A stretch of DNA of 64,000 nt from Alphaproteobacteria bacterium (GTDB taxonomy: Bacteria > Pseudomonadota > Alphaproteobacteria > UBA9219 > RGZA01). Both the position numbers and the translations under genes were made by a program. Positions 37,531 to 47,860 of the stretch are shown piece after piece. Location: the NCBI GenBank assembly GCA_021732145.1, contig JAKFVN010000003.1, forward strand, positions 1-64,000, in the 5' to 3' direction. The notes beneath the pieces are model-generated. The model ran no database searches. It was not told the origin of the DNA and saw only the letters and a list, made by a program, of their open reading frames with translations. Position 1 is the stretch's first letter. Every line of letters starts with the position of its first letter.

Positions 37531-39903
37531 CTAATGGGTTTTACGGTAGAACGTCAATGATCCGATTTTTTTTACTGGCACAATATCATTACCCAATTCT
37601 TTCAAAATGGTTTTGGCATTTTGCTTAAGCATTTTTTTGTATTCACAGGAATGGGCATCGTAATATTTTGCGCGCCAGCCTTCCGGGCAATCCATTGCTT
37701 CTGCATCATCATAAACAATCAGCGGTTGCGTCGCTGCGCGGGCGCAATCCACCAATGACTGCACCATTTTGGTAGTGATGGGGTTCAGTACAATCTCAAA
37801 ATGCCCGCAATAATGCTTGGGGTTTGCGTAGAATGACAAGAGATGGTCAAACGGCGACAGAAACAACACCGTATCATCTGCGCGCAATTGCGATCGCACA
37901 GCCTGCACGCGGCTTACAATCGGTTCCGCCGGAATATTGGTATTGAAATGCTCCCCAATCCCTGACCATTGATAGGTTTCAAAAGAATCCGACATGGTTT
38001 TATGGAAGCTAACCGCGCTTGAATAATAGTTGATTGAATTAATCAAGGCGAGCAAGGCAATGCTGGCTGCAAAAGATGCTTCAATCCAACGACGATTAAA
38101 GGTCGCGGATGAGCCGCCCTGGCTTGACCAATTAATAAATGTCATCGCGATTGGCATGATGAAGATCATGCTGAAGATAAGATGCACCGCAAGTGCGTAG
38201 AAAAGAAACTTAACTACCAATAATGCCAAAATTGGCAACACGCATAAACGCGCTATAGCTTCATTTGGCGTGAATTGCCGTGCCGCACGGATAAGTGCAA
38301 GAATACCCAATGCCACTAGCGCACACAGCACCAAGAAATAAGAAACCGGCAGCATCGGGAATAGCCCAAATAACCCTAATGACATTCCTTGCAAATATCC
38401 GTGGGAAAGCCAGTTATTACCGATGAAGCAGCACGCAGCAATGAGTGCTGTAAGCCCGAGCAAGCCAAATCGCCCCCATGCGGATACGCGGTATTGCGGA
38501 GATATGAATGCCATGCCCTGGCCAATGAGGCCAATGAGCGCATACTCTGCATTCCAGAAAAACGAGAATGCCAATGCCAGCATCATGCCCAGCGGGCGCA
38601 ACAATGAACTTCCACGGAATAAGCAGAAGATAGACGCAATTTGTAATGCCAAGCCTGCATAACGGAGCGGGCTGAAGCCCGGTGGCAATAAAATAAATTC
38701 AAAGCGCAATTGAAATAGGCCAATCAGCACAATGCCCAGCGCAGCAACCACCGCATAGCCGTTACGTGTCATGTATAAAATCAACAGCACGATGCACAAT
38801 ATGCCTGTCAGCTGCGCAATCGGGTATGTATCAAAATAGCTGGTCAGCGTTGGTGATGTCAGCTTCAGCAGCACCGCATGAAACAGCGTATTGCCAACCC
38901 CATAAAGATAAGGAATAGGTGCTGCCAGCCCATAGGTCAGCGCATGAATGGCAGGCACAAACACATAGGAATGATGATATAACAAGCGCCCCGCCTGTGT
39001 TTGCCATTTGCCTGACTTGGTCACGGGTTCGTATAATTTGGCAAAATCGACTGATGAAAAATCCAAGCGGCATTTTGGTGATGCTGAATTACCCGCAAGC
39101 GATTTTACAGTGGCCATATTTTTAGATGGCTGTTTTTCTTCTAACGAATCCCGTTTTGCTTTATCGCCTTCGCGTATTAACACTTCCATGCAATCAATCA
39201 CATCAGTGCGGCTAACGATTTTTGATGGCGATTTATCCTGGCTTTGCAGCACAATCGCATCAGGCAGCTCAATGTAATCATTTGGAATTTGCACCGGAAA
39301 CCATGCCTTGATGGCAAGCGTGAATGCCAACGCCAGCGGCACAAACAAAATCAATGGCAAGCCATATTTAATAAAACTACTTGAATGGTTCTTCATCATG
39401 ATAACACTGCGGCTCTTGATGAAGGATACCAAATGCGGCAAAAACACAAGAAACGTGATAACGAAGTAAACCCGCGCAAGCGCCAGTGATGTCACAAACA
39501 CTGCAGCAAACGAGCATAATAAGAGAACGGCAGAGCAACTATTGGCAAGGCGCACCAACAACCGGCGCAACACTGGTAATGATTCACAAAGCCAAAACAG
39601 CGCCACCAACCCGATAACGGACAGCACCATAATCGCATAGGCAATTAATGTGGCATTGAATATGATTTGCAATGGGCCAACACCGGAATTCCAATCGGTT
39701 GAAATATCGCTTGCCAAAAACGACATCCAACGGAAAATGGCCCAGCTGATCAGCCCCATCACTGCCGAATAAGCCCCAATGATGCTGAAATCATCGGTCG
39801 ACAATTTAACGTGTTTTTTAAGCGTAGCGCCTATCCACGAATACGCATTGCTGATTTTGGCAAAACATGCGTTCAGGAACGCTTGAAGTAATCCAGATAA
39901 CAT
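37531..39903 (-). CDS. Very large polytopic membrane protein, unknown
   Basis: 790 residues with about fourteen transmembrane helices. A large extracytoplasmic loop (about 190-310, rich in charged residues) and a C-terminal soluble domain of about 150 residues with cysteines are also present. It resembles other big GT-C or polymerase-like membrane proteins of glycan clusters, but no catalytic motif is certain. The upstream GtrA gene is 29 bases away. Confidence 0.55.
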   Translation of the reverse strand: MLSGLLQAFLNACFAKISNAYSWIGATLKKHVKLSTDDFSIIGAYSAVMGLISWAIFRWMSFLASDISTDWNSGVGPLQIIFNATLIAYAIMVLSVIGLVALFWLCESLPVLRRLLVRLANSCSAVLLLCSFAAVFVTSLALARVYFVITFLVFLPHLVSFIKSRSVIMMKNHSSSFIKYGLPLILFVPLALAFTLAIKAWFPVQIPNDYIELPDAIVLQSQDKSPSKIVSRTDVIDCMEVLIREGDKAKRDSLEEKQPSKNMATVKSLAGNSASPKCRLDFSSVDFAKLYEPVTKSGKWQTQAGRLLYHHSYVFVPAIHALTYGLAAPIPYLYGVGNTLFHAVLLKLTSPTLTSYFDTYPIAQLTGILCIVLLILYMTRNGYAVVAALGIVLIGLFQLRFEFILLPPGFSPLRYAGLALQIASIFCLFRGSSLLRPLGMMLALAFSFFWNAEYALIGLIGQGMAFISPQYRVSAWGRFGLLGLTALIAACCFIGNNWLSHGYLQGMSLGLFGLFPMLPVSYFLVLCALVALGILALIRAARQFTPNEAIARLCVLPILALLVVKFLFYALAVHLIFSMIFIMPIAMTFINWSSQGGSSATFNRRWIEASFAASIALLALINSINYYSSAVSFHKTMSDSFETYQWSGIGEHFNTNIPAEPIVSRVQAVRSQLRADDTVLFLSPFDHLLSFYANPKHYCGHFEIVLNPITTKMVQSLVDCARAATQPLIVYDDAEAMDCPEGWRAKYYDAHSCEYKKMLKQNAKTILKELGNDIVPVKKIGSLTFYRKTH

Positions 39904-39932
39904 TTAAAAATTCTCACGTTCGGGTGGAATAA

Positions 39933-40355
39933 TTAGTGCTGTTCGCGTGGCTTGCTTTTGGGTGATAAAAATACAAAGTACTTATAGGCAAAATAATTAC
40001 CAATCGTTAACAACACCGATATCAGCATTTGCAATATAAACGGGCTCCAGTTCAGCAATGCCATTGCGATGTTTAGTAGGATGATATTAATCGTCCAGGC
40101 AATAGCCTGCGTCACAATAAACTTCCCACCTTCCAAATGCACTTTTTCGCCGGAGCGAAAGGTCAGATATTTGTGCGACAGGAAGGCAAACAAGGCGCAG
40201 CAGACATGGCTTAAAGTCACTAGGATATTGATTTCCAGAACAGAATGGAACAGCCAATAGAAAAGCGGGAAAAAACTGAACCCAAACACGGTGTTAATGA
40301 CACCTATTAATGCATAGCGCACGACTACTTTTTCTTTTAGCGCGACAAGATTCAT
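39933..40355 (-). CDS. GtrA family membrane protein (second copy)
   Basis: 140 residues, four transmembrane helices; VVRYALIGVINTVFGFSFFPLFYWL and AFLSHKYLTFRSGEK are family signatures. It is clearly diverged from the first GtrA at 29.8 kb, so this is not a recent duplication. Overlaps the methyltransferase stop by four bases. Confidence 0.88.
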   Translation of the reverse strand: MNLVALKEKVVVRYALIGVINTVFGFSFFPLFYWLFHSVLEINILVTLSHVCCALFAFLSHKYLTFRSGEKVHLEGGKFIVTQAIAWTINIILLNIAMALLNWSPFILQMLISVLLTIGNYFAYKYFVFLSPKSKPREQH

Positions 40356-41074
40356 TGTGCTTTTTTTGCGATAGTTTCAACAATGTGATAACCGGGCGGG
40401 CGAACATTGAAATGCCTGCGTATCCAGTCGGCAAACGGGTATTTGATAAAGAAGCCGTGAATGTGCTCTGGCTTGAAAATCGGCACGATAATTCTGCGCA
40501 ATACGAATTCAATAATTGAAAGCTCTAAACGGCTGGTAACCGTTTCGACAATGGTGAAGCCGCCTTTTTTAATAACCGCCTCATATTGCTCGACCGATTC
40601 ATATTCACGCAAATGCGTTGGATCCAGCGCCCATTGGCCTGACGGCGTGCGGTAATACCACCAACCATGCTTTTCCTTAATCAGCGATGCAATATAGGCC
40701 ATGCCATTGGGCCTAAGCAGCTTGGAGATTTGCGCAAGCAACTTTGCTTCATCCACATGCTCAATCACCTGCGTGCACAGCACAACATCGAAGCTTTCCG
40801 CTTCCAATTCCTTTACATTTGTTGCATCACCGCAAATGACTTTAAAATTAGTATAGGCACGTAACCGTTCGCAGCGTTCTTCAGACAATTCAACAGCAAC
40901 TACTTTAGAAAATGGATCCAGCATGCCCGCTGTTTTTAGCGATATGAGTAGATTGCCATCGCCCGCCCCCAAATCCACAAGCCCAGCGCGGCCCGATAAG
41001 TATTTTTTCAAAATCGCCGGAACTTCCGTTGTATGAAAATGCAAAAACGTATGAGAGTAATCTTCAAATTTCAT
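40352..41074 (-). CDS. SAM-dependent methyltransferase
   Basis: 240 residues from ATG 41074 (41110 is possible). Motif I is GLVDLGAGDGNLLISLKTAG, followed by VVAVELSEERCERL and DVVLCTQVIEHVDEAKLLAQ, with a C-terminal basic segment. It resembles ubiE/COQ5-like small-molecule methyltransferases. A 180-base gap precedes it, one of few breaks in the run. Confidence 0.8.
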   Translation of the reverse strand: MKFEDYSHTFLHFHTTEVPAILKKYLSGRAGLVDLGAGDGNLLISLKTAGMLDPFSKVVAVELSEERCERLRAYTNFKVICGDATNVKELEAESFDVVLCTQVIEHVDEAKLLAQISKLLRPNGMAYIASLIKEKHGWWYYRTPSGQWALDPTHLREYESVEQYEAVIKKGGFTIVETVTSRLELSIIEFVLRRIIVPIFKPEHIHGFFIKYPFADWIRRHFNVRPPGYHIVETIAKKAQ

Positions 41075-41257
41075 AAAACAGCGCACATTAATTACAAGGA
41101 AGGGTGGCATCCAATAAGGTGCCGGGAAGCGGGAAAGTATATTTTTATTTCCGTGAATCGCCTAGCAAAACAACCAAAAAAGGCAGGAAAATATCCTTTT
41201 TCAAGGGGCTGGCGGTATAAAAAGCGCAGGCTTTAGGCAGTTCTAATCTTTGCCAAT

Positions 41258-42025
41258 CTAATCTTTACGAGATGGCCAGTATTTCTTGGCACATAAAATC
41301 ACGCTGTCATAAAACCAGCCCGGCATGGCGCAAAATGCACTCCAGATAAAACGTGATTGCCACGGGAACATAATACGGCTTTTCTTGCCCGTGATAGCTT
41401 TGGCAATGATGTTGGCTGCCTGAGCTGCCGATAAAATGCCCGGCATATGAAATGGTAAATCGGCTGTCATTGCTGTGCGCACAAACCCTGATGCTGCGGT
41501 TGTCACATGAACGTTATGCGGCGCAAGTTTAAGGCGAAGCGCCTCAGTCCACAAATTCACCGCTGCCTTCGATGCTGAATAAATTCCCGAATTTGGCGTT
41601 GCGCGATACGCAGCAATGCTGGAGATGGCACAGAGATGGCCTTTATTCTGCTGCATCATCGGCTCGATAAACGATGCAAAGGTATTCACAACGCCAATGT
41701 AATTTACCATCATGATTTCATGCGCTGCCGCTGAACCCACATAGCTCGCCGGGTCTTCAATACGAATGCCTGCATTGGCAATTACCACATCAGGCACGCC
41801 TGCATCCTTCAACATCGCTTCGCTGGCGCGCTGCATTGCGGCTGCATCTTTCACATCCGCTGCATATATAAATGTTTTCGCGCCTTGCGCGCGGCAAGCC
41901 TGCTCTACTTTTTCCAGTGCTGGAACATTTTGCGCAAGCAGGCAAATAGTATTCCCGCCTACTGCATAATGCATGCATAATGCTTCGCCAATTCCAGAAG
42001 ATGCACCTGTGACAACAATAATCAT
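41258..42025 (-). CDS. Short-chain dehydrogenase/reductase
   Basis: 255 residues. The cofactor motif TGASSGIGEAL is near the N-terminus, NAGI lies in the fourth strand, the catalytic Ser is in AISSIAAY, and YSASK holds the Tyr and Lys. The C-terminus has a hydrophobic, basic tail that may contact the membrane. The substrate is probably a sugar or lipid ketone. ATG 42025 begins one base after the stop of the GT2 gene. Confidence 0.85.
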   Translation of the reverse strand: MIIVVTGASSGIGEALCMHYAVGGNTICLLAQNVPALEKVEQACRAQGAKTFIYAADVKDAAAMQRASEAMLKDAGVPDVVIANAGIRIEDPASYVGSAAAHEIMMVNYIGVVNTFASFIEPMMQQNKGHLCAISSIAAYRATPNSGIYSASKAAVNLWTEALRLKLAPHNVHVTTAASGFVRTAMTADLPFHMPGILSAAQAANIIAKAITGKKSRIMFPWQSRFIWSAFCAMPGWFYDSVILCAKKYWPSRKD

Positions 42026-42026
42026 G

Positions 42027-43016
42027 TTAGCTGGCGCGTCGTTGTTTCTTTTCAGTTTGTTCGCTTTGTGGGGCTGGTTCAAAATTTATGCGTTCGCGTT
42101 CAACCACGCGTGGCGGGCGACGCACCTGCTGGTGAATGGACAGCACATATTCGCCCAATACGCCCAGGAAAAATAAAATGATGCCGTTGAATAAGAACAT
42201 GCCGGCAATCAGCGTGCGGATACCTGCGCCAACCATCGGCTCTGGCGCAAGCAAGCTGCCCACCACATTCACGACCGCATATAAAATGCTGCATGCAGAA
42301 ATAAGGAAGCCTGCCAGCAACGCAAGGCGGATGGGAACATGCGTCGTTGCAATAAAACCGTTTAAGCCCTGGTCAATCAGGTTAAACAGGCGGTTTTTTG
42401 AAACACCGGCTGCACGCGCGCGCCAGGTATAGGGCACGGCAATAGTGCGTGACGTGCATTGAAACGGCATCGCACGCACAAACGGGTACGCATCTTCAAA
42501 CTGGCGCATCGCGTCAATCACGCGCTTATCCAGCAATTGGTAATCGCTGATATTCATCGGCAGCTGAACGCTGGAAAACGCGCGCAGCACTTTGTAATAG
42601 GCTTCGCGAACACTGCGCATCAGCCGTGACTCTTCACGGATTTCGCGCGTGCCATATACAACTTCATAACCTTCACGCCATAATTTCACGAATTGCGGCA
42701 TGAGTTCCGGCGGATCCTGCAAGTCGGCCGGCATGAACATGAATACGGCATCGCCCGTTGAGCTGAGAATGCCGTTCATGGAGCTGCGAATAATCCCGAA
42801 ATTGCGCATATTCAAAATGACCTTCACGCATGGGTCTTGGGCCGCAATCTCGCGCAGGATGTCTACCGTGCCGTCATCTGAACCGTTATCTGCGAAAATA
42901 TGCTCACGCTCGACATCTGGCATGGCCTCCTCGAAAACCTTGCGTACGGTTTCATAGCAACGGCGAATGCTTTCGCGTTCATTAAAACAAGGCGTACAGA
43001 CGGAGATGCGTGTCAT
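42027..43016 (-). CDS. Family 2 glycosyltransferase, GtrB/ArnC-like
   Basis: 329 residues. RISVCTPCFNERESIRRCYE, IFADNGSDDGTVDIL and FMFMPADLQDPPELM are the GT-A signature positions. Two C-terminal transmembrane helices (about 235-300) and a basic, Arg-rich tail follow. Likely transfers a sugar to undecaprenyl phosphate. With GtrA at 39.9 kb and the 790-residue membrane protein it could form a second Gtr-like module. Confidence 0.87.
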   Translation of the reverse strand: MTRISVCTPCFNERESIRRCYETVRKVFEEAMPDVEREHIFADNGSDDGTVDILREIAAQDPCVKVILNMRNFGIIRSSMNGILSSTGDAVFMFMPADLQDPPELMPQFVKLWREGYEVVYGTREIREESRLMRSVREAYYKVLRAFSSVQLPMNISDYQLLDKRVIDAMRQFEDAYPFVRAMPFQCTSRTIAVPYTWRARAAGVSKNRLFNLIDQGLNGFIATTHVPIRLALLAGFLISACSILYAVVNVVGSLLAPEPMVGAGIRTLIAGMFLFNGIILFFLGVLGEYVLSIHQQVRRPPRVVERERINFEPAPQSEQTEKKQRRAS

Positions 43017-43219
43017 TACAAGAATCTAGCCATTCAAATGAGGAATAGCTCCTCTTTTTAAAGGATATGGCGGTAAGTGCAATCCCTATTAACAATATGG
43101 TTTTAGGGCTAATTTAGGCTTTATTTGGTTATTTTTGGCTTGTGGATAACACATCGCGGCGAACCCCGCGAACTGCTTCGTGGAGCGCGCACAATGAAGC
43201 GCTTGCCGCATTCCGCGCA

Positions 43220-44266
43220 TCATATTTTTAAAAGTTTTCGGGCATGCCGCAGTACCAGCTGGAAAAAGCGGTATGGCCCGCGGTCATTATAAGAATGACG
43301 CAGCACATCAACCATATTAGGTAGGCTTATCATGGTTGCATAAGACTTGCCTGCAACATGCGCTTTGGATTGCTTGATGAATTTATCCAAATCCTCCCAA
43401 TATGCTGTATAGCTTTTCAGGTAATTTTGCGCGCCTTGTGCCACGGTTGCCTTGGCACGCGCAATTTCTATAGGATCAGCGCCCCATGCATAGCCATCAT
43501 TGCCGATTTCCTTGAGCGCAATCATGTCCGTTAAGTGCTCGTTGGGCAAGAACACAACCGGGCAACCGCACAGTACTGCTTCAATCGCCAGTGCCGTGTT
43601 TTCATAGACATAGAATAATTCACTTTTGCGGAATAGCTCGGCGATTTGCTGCGGGGTTTGGCTATCGGGCTTATCGCGGGTGATTTCAATGCTGTCTTTC
43701 GTTATATCAAACAGCTTGCCCTTATGCGCAACCTGATATTTATCAGCATAGAAACAGGTACCGCTGCGCTTTTGTCCGCCCGAAGGCGGATAATAGTTGC
43801 GCGTATCAATTGCAGGCAAAAATAAAATGTTCGTGGGGTTACGTGTATGCGCCGCGAGCACTTCGCCATAGCTGAAGCACAATTCATCATCGGCATACAC
43901 TTTATTGCCGCCGAGCAGCCCCGGAAAATTCAGCACATAACGTACAATGCATGGACTGCCAAACGGGTTACCGGCAACGGTTTCCGGATAGACCATGATA
44001 GGCGAAAGCCCGCGCTCAAAATGGCTCTTGGCAACATCATGGGTTAAGACGGGTGTCATTAAATCCGCGCAGATTTGATGGGCACGCCACGGCATCGCAG
44101 GATACATGAGCAAATATGCCGTATGGCCCAGCCGGTTGAGGCTATGGCACAGCAAATGCAGCACGCGAACGCCCGCCGATATACGCACATAGGGCGGCGC
44201 AACAATATAAAAAGGGTTTGCAGCCGCAGGATAAATCTGTTGGTCGTCAGGAAGCTGGGGTGTCAT
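43220..44266 (-). CDS. Glycosyltransferase-like protein (GT-B candidate)
   Basis: 348 residues, no membrane segments. It begins with a GT-B-like N-terminal half (PPYVRISAGVRVLHLLCHSLNRLGH). In the C-terminal half FYVYENTALAIEAVLCGCPVVFLP matches the E-x-x-x-G-x-P donor-binding segment of GT-B enzymes. Family number not recognised. Starts inside the stop of the sugar reductase gene. A 203-base gap without gene separates it from the next gene downstream. Confidence 0.65.
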   Translation of the reverse strand: MTPQLPDDQQIYPAAANPFYIVAPPYVRISAGVRVLHLLCHSLNRLGHTAYLLMYPAMPWRAHQICADLMTPVLTHDVAKSHFERGLSPIMVYPETVAGNPFGSPCIVRYVLNFPGLLGGNKVYADDELCFSYGEVLAAHTRNPTNILFLPAIDTRNYYPPSGGQKRSGTCFYADKYQVAHKGKLFDITKDSIEITRDKPDSQTPQQIAELFRKSELFYVYENTALAIEAVLCGCPVVFLPNEHLTDMIALKEIGNDGYAWGADPIEIARAKATVAQGAQNYLKSYTAYWEDLDKFIKQSKAHVAGKSYATMISLPNMVDVLRHSYNDRGPYRFFQLVLRHARKLLKI

Positions 44267-45300
44267 TTGATAAGGTTGGCAAGATAAGCGGCGGTGTCCT
44301 GAATTTGCACATTAATGCTGCGTAATGTCAATCCGTGACGATCCATCATGGTGATGAACTGCTTGCCGTCACCCACATACACATCATCCTTATCGGTGAC
44401 GAATTCGGGGCGGTTAATCGGTGTTTTTGGCGTACCCATTACGGCGCGGATTTTTTCTGCGAGCTGCGTTAGCTCAACTGTTTCTTCGCCTGCGGTATCA
44501 AACACGGCCACATCATCCTTCTGTGAATTGAGCAGCATCGCAACCCCCAGCGACACCAGATCAGCGACATGAACATAGGAACGCACAACACGGTGCGGCG
44601 CGCGGATGATGATTTCCTTCCCGCCCATGCAGGATGCAATCATGGAAGCAAGCGCATAAAGTTCAATCTTATTGATGAATGGGCCGGATAAATTGAACAG
44701 GCGCGGAATGCATGCTGGAATGTTTTTTTGCTTGGCGATTTTTAGAAACCGTTCTTCATCCTGATGTTTCATCACACCGTATGGATTTCCTGCCATATCG
44801 TCATCCAAAACATACGCAGGGGCGGTTGCGCCATTTGGCGCAGAGCCATCACCTGAAATAATGCATGTTCCTTTTTTATATACGGCGCCAGATGATGGCA
44901 TGAAGAGGCCGCGCGCATCGCTGCGTTCAATCGCCGATGCAACCGTATCACTAATCACCTTATTGCCTGCGATAAACTCATCAATGCTTTGGCCCAGCAG
45001 GCGGTCTTTGGTCAGGAATGCGCAATGGAAGAACAGTTTTGGCCCTGCTTCCAGCGACCCAATATGTTCCAGCAATAAGCACGGAATGGTGCGGCCGGAA
45101 CGTAATGTTAAATCACGCGCAGAGGAACCGAATACCGAAACACGTTTTAATAAATCATCGCCCAGCGCGCTTTCCAGCATTTCAAGCGCCGCCTGCCCCA
45201 TCCATCCGCCGCCGCCGGTGATGATGATTTCACACGCGCTTGCACGCAAATTTTGAGCGAGCGTCTTAGGGAATTCCAATTTCCCCGCAACGCCGCTCAT
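44263..45300 (-). CDS. NAD-dependent nucleotide-sugar epimerase/reductase
   Basis: 345 residues, extended SDR. The nucleotide motif TGGGGWMG is near residue 30, the catalytic Ser is in MPSSGAVYKKG, the Tyr and Lys are in NPYGVMKHQDE, and SYVHVADLVSLGVAM is the late SDR segment. Directly after rfbH, so it probably reduces the CDP-4-keto-3,6-dideoxyhexose or the branched product of the TPP enzyme (compare YerF). It could equally yield abequose, paratose or tyvelose precursors. ATGA overlap with the upstream gene. Confidence 0.78.
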   Translation of the reverse strand: MSGVAGKLEFPKTLAQNLRASACEIIITGGGGWMGQAALEMLESALGDDLLKRVSVFGSSARDLTLRSGRTIPCLLLEHIGSLEAGPKLFFHCAFLTKDRLLGQSIDEFIAGNKVISDTVASAIERSDARGLFMPSSGAVYKKGTCIISGDGSAPNGATAPAYVLDDDMAGNPYGVMKHQDEERFLKIAKQKNIPACIPRLFNLSGPFINKIELYALASMIASCMGGKEIIIRAPHRVVRSYVHVADLVSLGVAMLLNSQKDDVAVFDTAGEETVELTQLAEKIRAVMGTPKTPINRPEFVTDKDDVYVGDGKQFITMMDRHGLTLRSINVQIQDTAAYLANLIK

Positions 45301-46688
45301 TACGCCTTACCGCCGTTTTTGATGCCGTTATTTTTAATAAATTCGCCGATGCAATCAACGATGTAATCGTTTTCTGCATTGCCGATGCCGGGATACACGC
45401 CCAGCCAGAATGTATCGCGCATTACCTTGTCGCTGTTTGGTGTCTCCCCAAATACACGGTATGGGCGGTCTTTCATGTAAGGCTGGCGCAGCAAATTACC
45501 GCCAAACAATAAACGCGTGCCGATTTTCTTTTCATTCAGGTAAACCAGCAATTCATCGCGCTTGAATTTTGCGCCATCGCGCATTGATAATGGGAAGCCA
45601 AACCATGACGGGTCGGATTTCGGCGTTGCTTCCGGCAAAATCAGAATATCTTCAAACTGCTTCAAGCCAGCTTTCAAATAGGTGAAGTTGGCGCGGCGCT
45701 TGGCCACAAAATCATCCAAACGGTCAAGCTGCGCATAACCCACGGCAGCCTGCATATCGGTAATCTTCAAATTATAGCCGATGTGGGAATAGGTGTATTT
45801 ATGGTCATAGCCAAATGGCAAATCGCCAAGCTGCCAGCCAAAGCGTTTCTTGCAGGTGTTATCCATGCCCGGCTTGCACCAGCAATCACGGCCCCAATCG
45901 CGCACGGATTCCAGAATGCGTTTCATCAGCGCGCTGTTGGTATAAACCGCGCCGCCTTCACCCATGGTGATGTGATGCGCAGGATAAAAGCTTACCGTGC
46001 CGATATCGCCGAATGTGCCAACCATCTTGCCGTTATAGGTTGCGCCCAAGGCATCGCAGCTATCTTCCACGACATATAAATTATGTTTTTTGGCAACAGC
46101 CATGACGGTGTCAAGGTCAAACGGATTACCAAGGGCGTGCGCAACCATAATTGCGCGGGTCTTTGGCGTAATCGCTGCTTCAATTTGCTCAGCGCGGATG
46201 TTGTAAGTTGGAATATCCACATCGATAAATACCGGCACCAATCCGTTTTGAATGAGCGGATTGATGGTGGTTGGAAAACCGGTTGAGCAGGTAATCACTT
46301 CATCGCCTGGCTTGAGTGCCTTTTGGCCAAGCAAATGGCTGGTGAGCGCGGTTGCAGCCAAAAGATTTGCAGAAGAACCCGAATTGCAGGTCAGCACCGC
46401 ATTCACGCCAAGGATTTTGCCAAAGCGTTCCTCGAACATGTCGTTATAACGGCCTGTGGTCAGCCAGAATTCCAATGCACTGTCGACCAGCGTGGTCATT
46501 TCATTTGCGCCATAGACGCGGCCTGAAACCGGCACGGGTGATTTGCCCGCGGTAAATGGTTTTGGTGCATGCGCGATTTCTGCATATTTCTTGGTCAGCT
46601 CCAAAATCTGCGTGCGCAGCGCTTCAGCTTCGCTGGTTTCATTCGAGAATTGCGGGGAAACATGTTTTTTAGCGGCAGCAGTACTCAT
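45300..46688 (-). CDS. rfbH: CDP-4-keto-6-deoxy-D-glucose 3-dehydratase (E1, RfbH)
   Basis: 462 residues. It has the unusual PLP enzyme hallmark: His instead of Lys at the cofactor position ([14 protein letters not shown]238 or H239). All four candidate [2Fe-2S] ligands are present (C211, C269, C271, C279), with the same relative spacing as in characterised E1 enzymes. It removes the C3 hydroxyl of CDP-4-keto-6-deoxyglucose, starting 3,6-dideoxyhexose synthesis. The reductase partner E3 (RfbI/AscD) is not in the window. Follows rfbF and rfbG. Confidence 0.95.
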   Translation of the reverse strand: MSTAAAKKHVSPQFSNETSEAEALRTQILELTKKYAEIAHAPKPFTAGKSPVPVSGRVYGANEMTTLVDSALEFWLTTGRYNDMFEERFGKILGVNAVLTCNSGSSANLLAATALTSHLLGQKALKPGDEVITCSTGFPTTINPLIQNGLVPVFIDVDIPTYNIRAEQIEAAITPKTRAIMVAHALGNPFDLDTVMAVAKKHNLYVVEDSCDALGATYNGKMVGTFGDIGTVSFYPAHHITMGEGGAVYTNSALMKRILESVRDWGRDCWCKPGMDNTCKKRFGWQLGDLPFGYDHKYTYSHIGYNLKITDMQAAVGYAQLDRLDDFVAKRRANFTYLKAGLKQFEDILILPEATPKSDPSWFGFPLSMRDGAKFKRDELLVYLNEKKIGTRLLFGGNLLRQPYMKDRPYRVFGETPNSDKVMRDTFWLGVYPGIGNAENDYIVDCIGEFIKNNGIKNGGKA

Positions 46689-46705
46689 TTATTGTTCCTA
46701 AATCA

Positions 46706-47854
46706 TTAAACAGAAGCAGTTGCTAATGGACGGGCTTGCCCAGCAGCATTAGTTGAAATCTTGTCTTGATAGGCCTGGATTTGCGCCAAGGTAGTCGCAT
46801 TCATATTCGCGCTTGCCTGCTGCGCCTTGTACCAATCCACAGTCATCGCTAATGCATCATGCAGTGTCAGGCGTGGCTTCCAGCCCAATTCCGCGCGTGC
46901 TTTGCTGCTATCTAAACGCAGCAAGGTTGCTTCATGCAAACGGCGTGCATCGGACGTAATTTCAAGGCCAGCTTTGAAACCCCATAAATCACAAACGGTA
47001 TTGGCAACATCGCCAACGCAAACTTCGCTTTCACTTTCCGGGCCAAAATTCCATGCTTGCGCAGCATCCTTGGGACGGCGTTCCCATAACACTTCCACCG
47101 CGCGTAAATAACCGGATAATGGTTCTAGTACATGCTGCCACGGGCGGATAGCACCGGGGTTTCTAATCACGGGTTTTTGGCCGCGCGCAACGGCTGCGAT
47201 AATATCGGTCATCAACCGGTCGCGGGCCCAGTCGCCGCCGCCAATCACGTTGCCGGCACGGGCGGATGCAATCACCTGCTCGCCCTTGTTGAAATAGGAA
47301 TGGCCATAGGATGATACAACCAATTCCGCGCAACCCTTGCTGCTGCTGTATGGGTCGTGGCCGCCCATCGCATCACCTTCGCGGTATGGCCAGATTTGTT
47401 CGCGGTTTTCATAGCATTTGTCGGTTGTAATAACGAGCGACACCTGCACCGAGGCGCAAGCACGTACTGCTTCCAGCATATGCACGGTGCCCATCACGTT
47501 GGTTGCATACGTATCAACGGGTTCATCATATGACAAACGCAAGATTGGCTGCGCAGCGAGATGAAGAACGATATCCGGTTTAAAATTCTTTACCGCATTC
47601 TTCAGCGTTTCGCCATCGCGGATATCGCCGATTTGATGCGCCCCATTATTACTGGTAAGTGCGCCTTCCACATTCGCGAGCGTGAACAGATTTGGCACCG
47701 TTGGCGGCTGCAAGGAGTAACCATGCACCACAGCGCCGAGTTGCTTTAGCCACAGCGCAAGCCAGCCGCCCTTAAAGCCTGTATGGCCCGTCAGGAATAC
47801 GCGCTTACCGCGCCAGAAATCTTTATTCGGATTGATGCCTGCTTGCTTGTTCAT
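46706..47854 (-). CDS. rfbG: CDP-glucose 4,6-dehydratase
   Basis: 382 residues from ATG 47854 (GTG 47860 possible). The SDR cofactor motif LTGHTGFKGGWLALWL is near residue 20. VTTDKCYEN, DPYSSSKGCAELV (Tyr and Lys) and SARAGNVIGGGDWA are diagnostic of RfbG. It converts CDP-glucose to CDP-4-keto-6-deoxyglucose, the substrate of RfbH. Seven bases separate it from rfbF. Confidence 0.95.
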   Translation of the reverse strand: MNKQAGINPNKDFWRGKRVFLTGHTGFKGGWLALWLKQLGAVVHGYSLQPPTVPNLFTLANVEGALTSNNGAHQIGDIRDGETLKNAVKNFKPDIVLHLAAQPILRLSYDEPVDTYATNVMGTVHMLEAVRACASVQVSLVITTDKCYENREQIWPYREGDAMGGHDPYSSSKGCAELVVSSYGHSYFNKGEQVIASARAGNVIGGGDWARDRLMTDIIAAVARGQKPVIRNPGAIRPWQHVLEPLSGYLRAVEVLWERRPKDAAQAWNFGPESESEVCVGDVANTVCDLWGFKAGLEITSDARRLHEATLLRLDSSKARAELGWKPRLTLHDALAMTVDWYKAQQASANMNATTLAQIQAYQDKISTNAAGQARPLATASV

Positions 47855-47860
47855 GCCCAC

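Noticed and set aside
43155-43170. CGCGG/CCGCG hairpin in the gap between two glycosyltransferase genes as attenuator
   Set aside because: The stem is five base pairs and no T-run follows; too weak to call.
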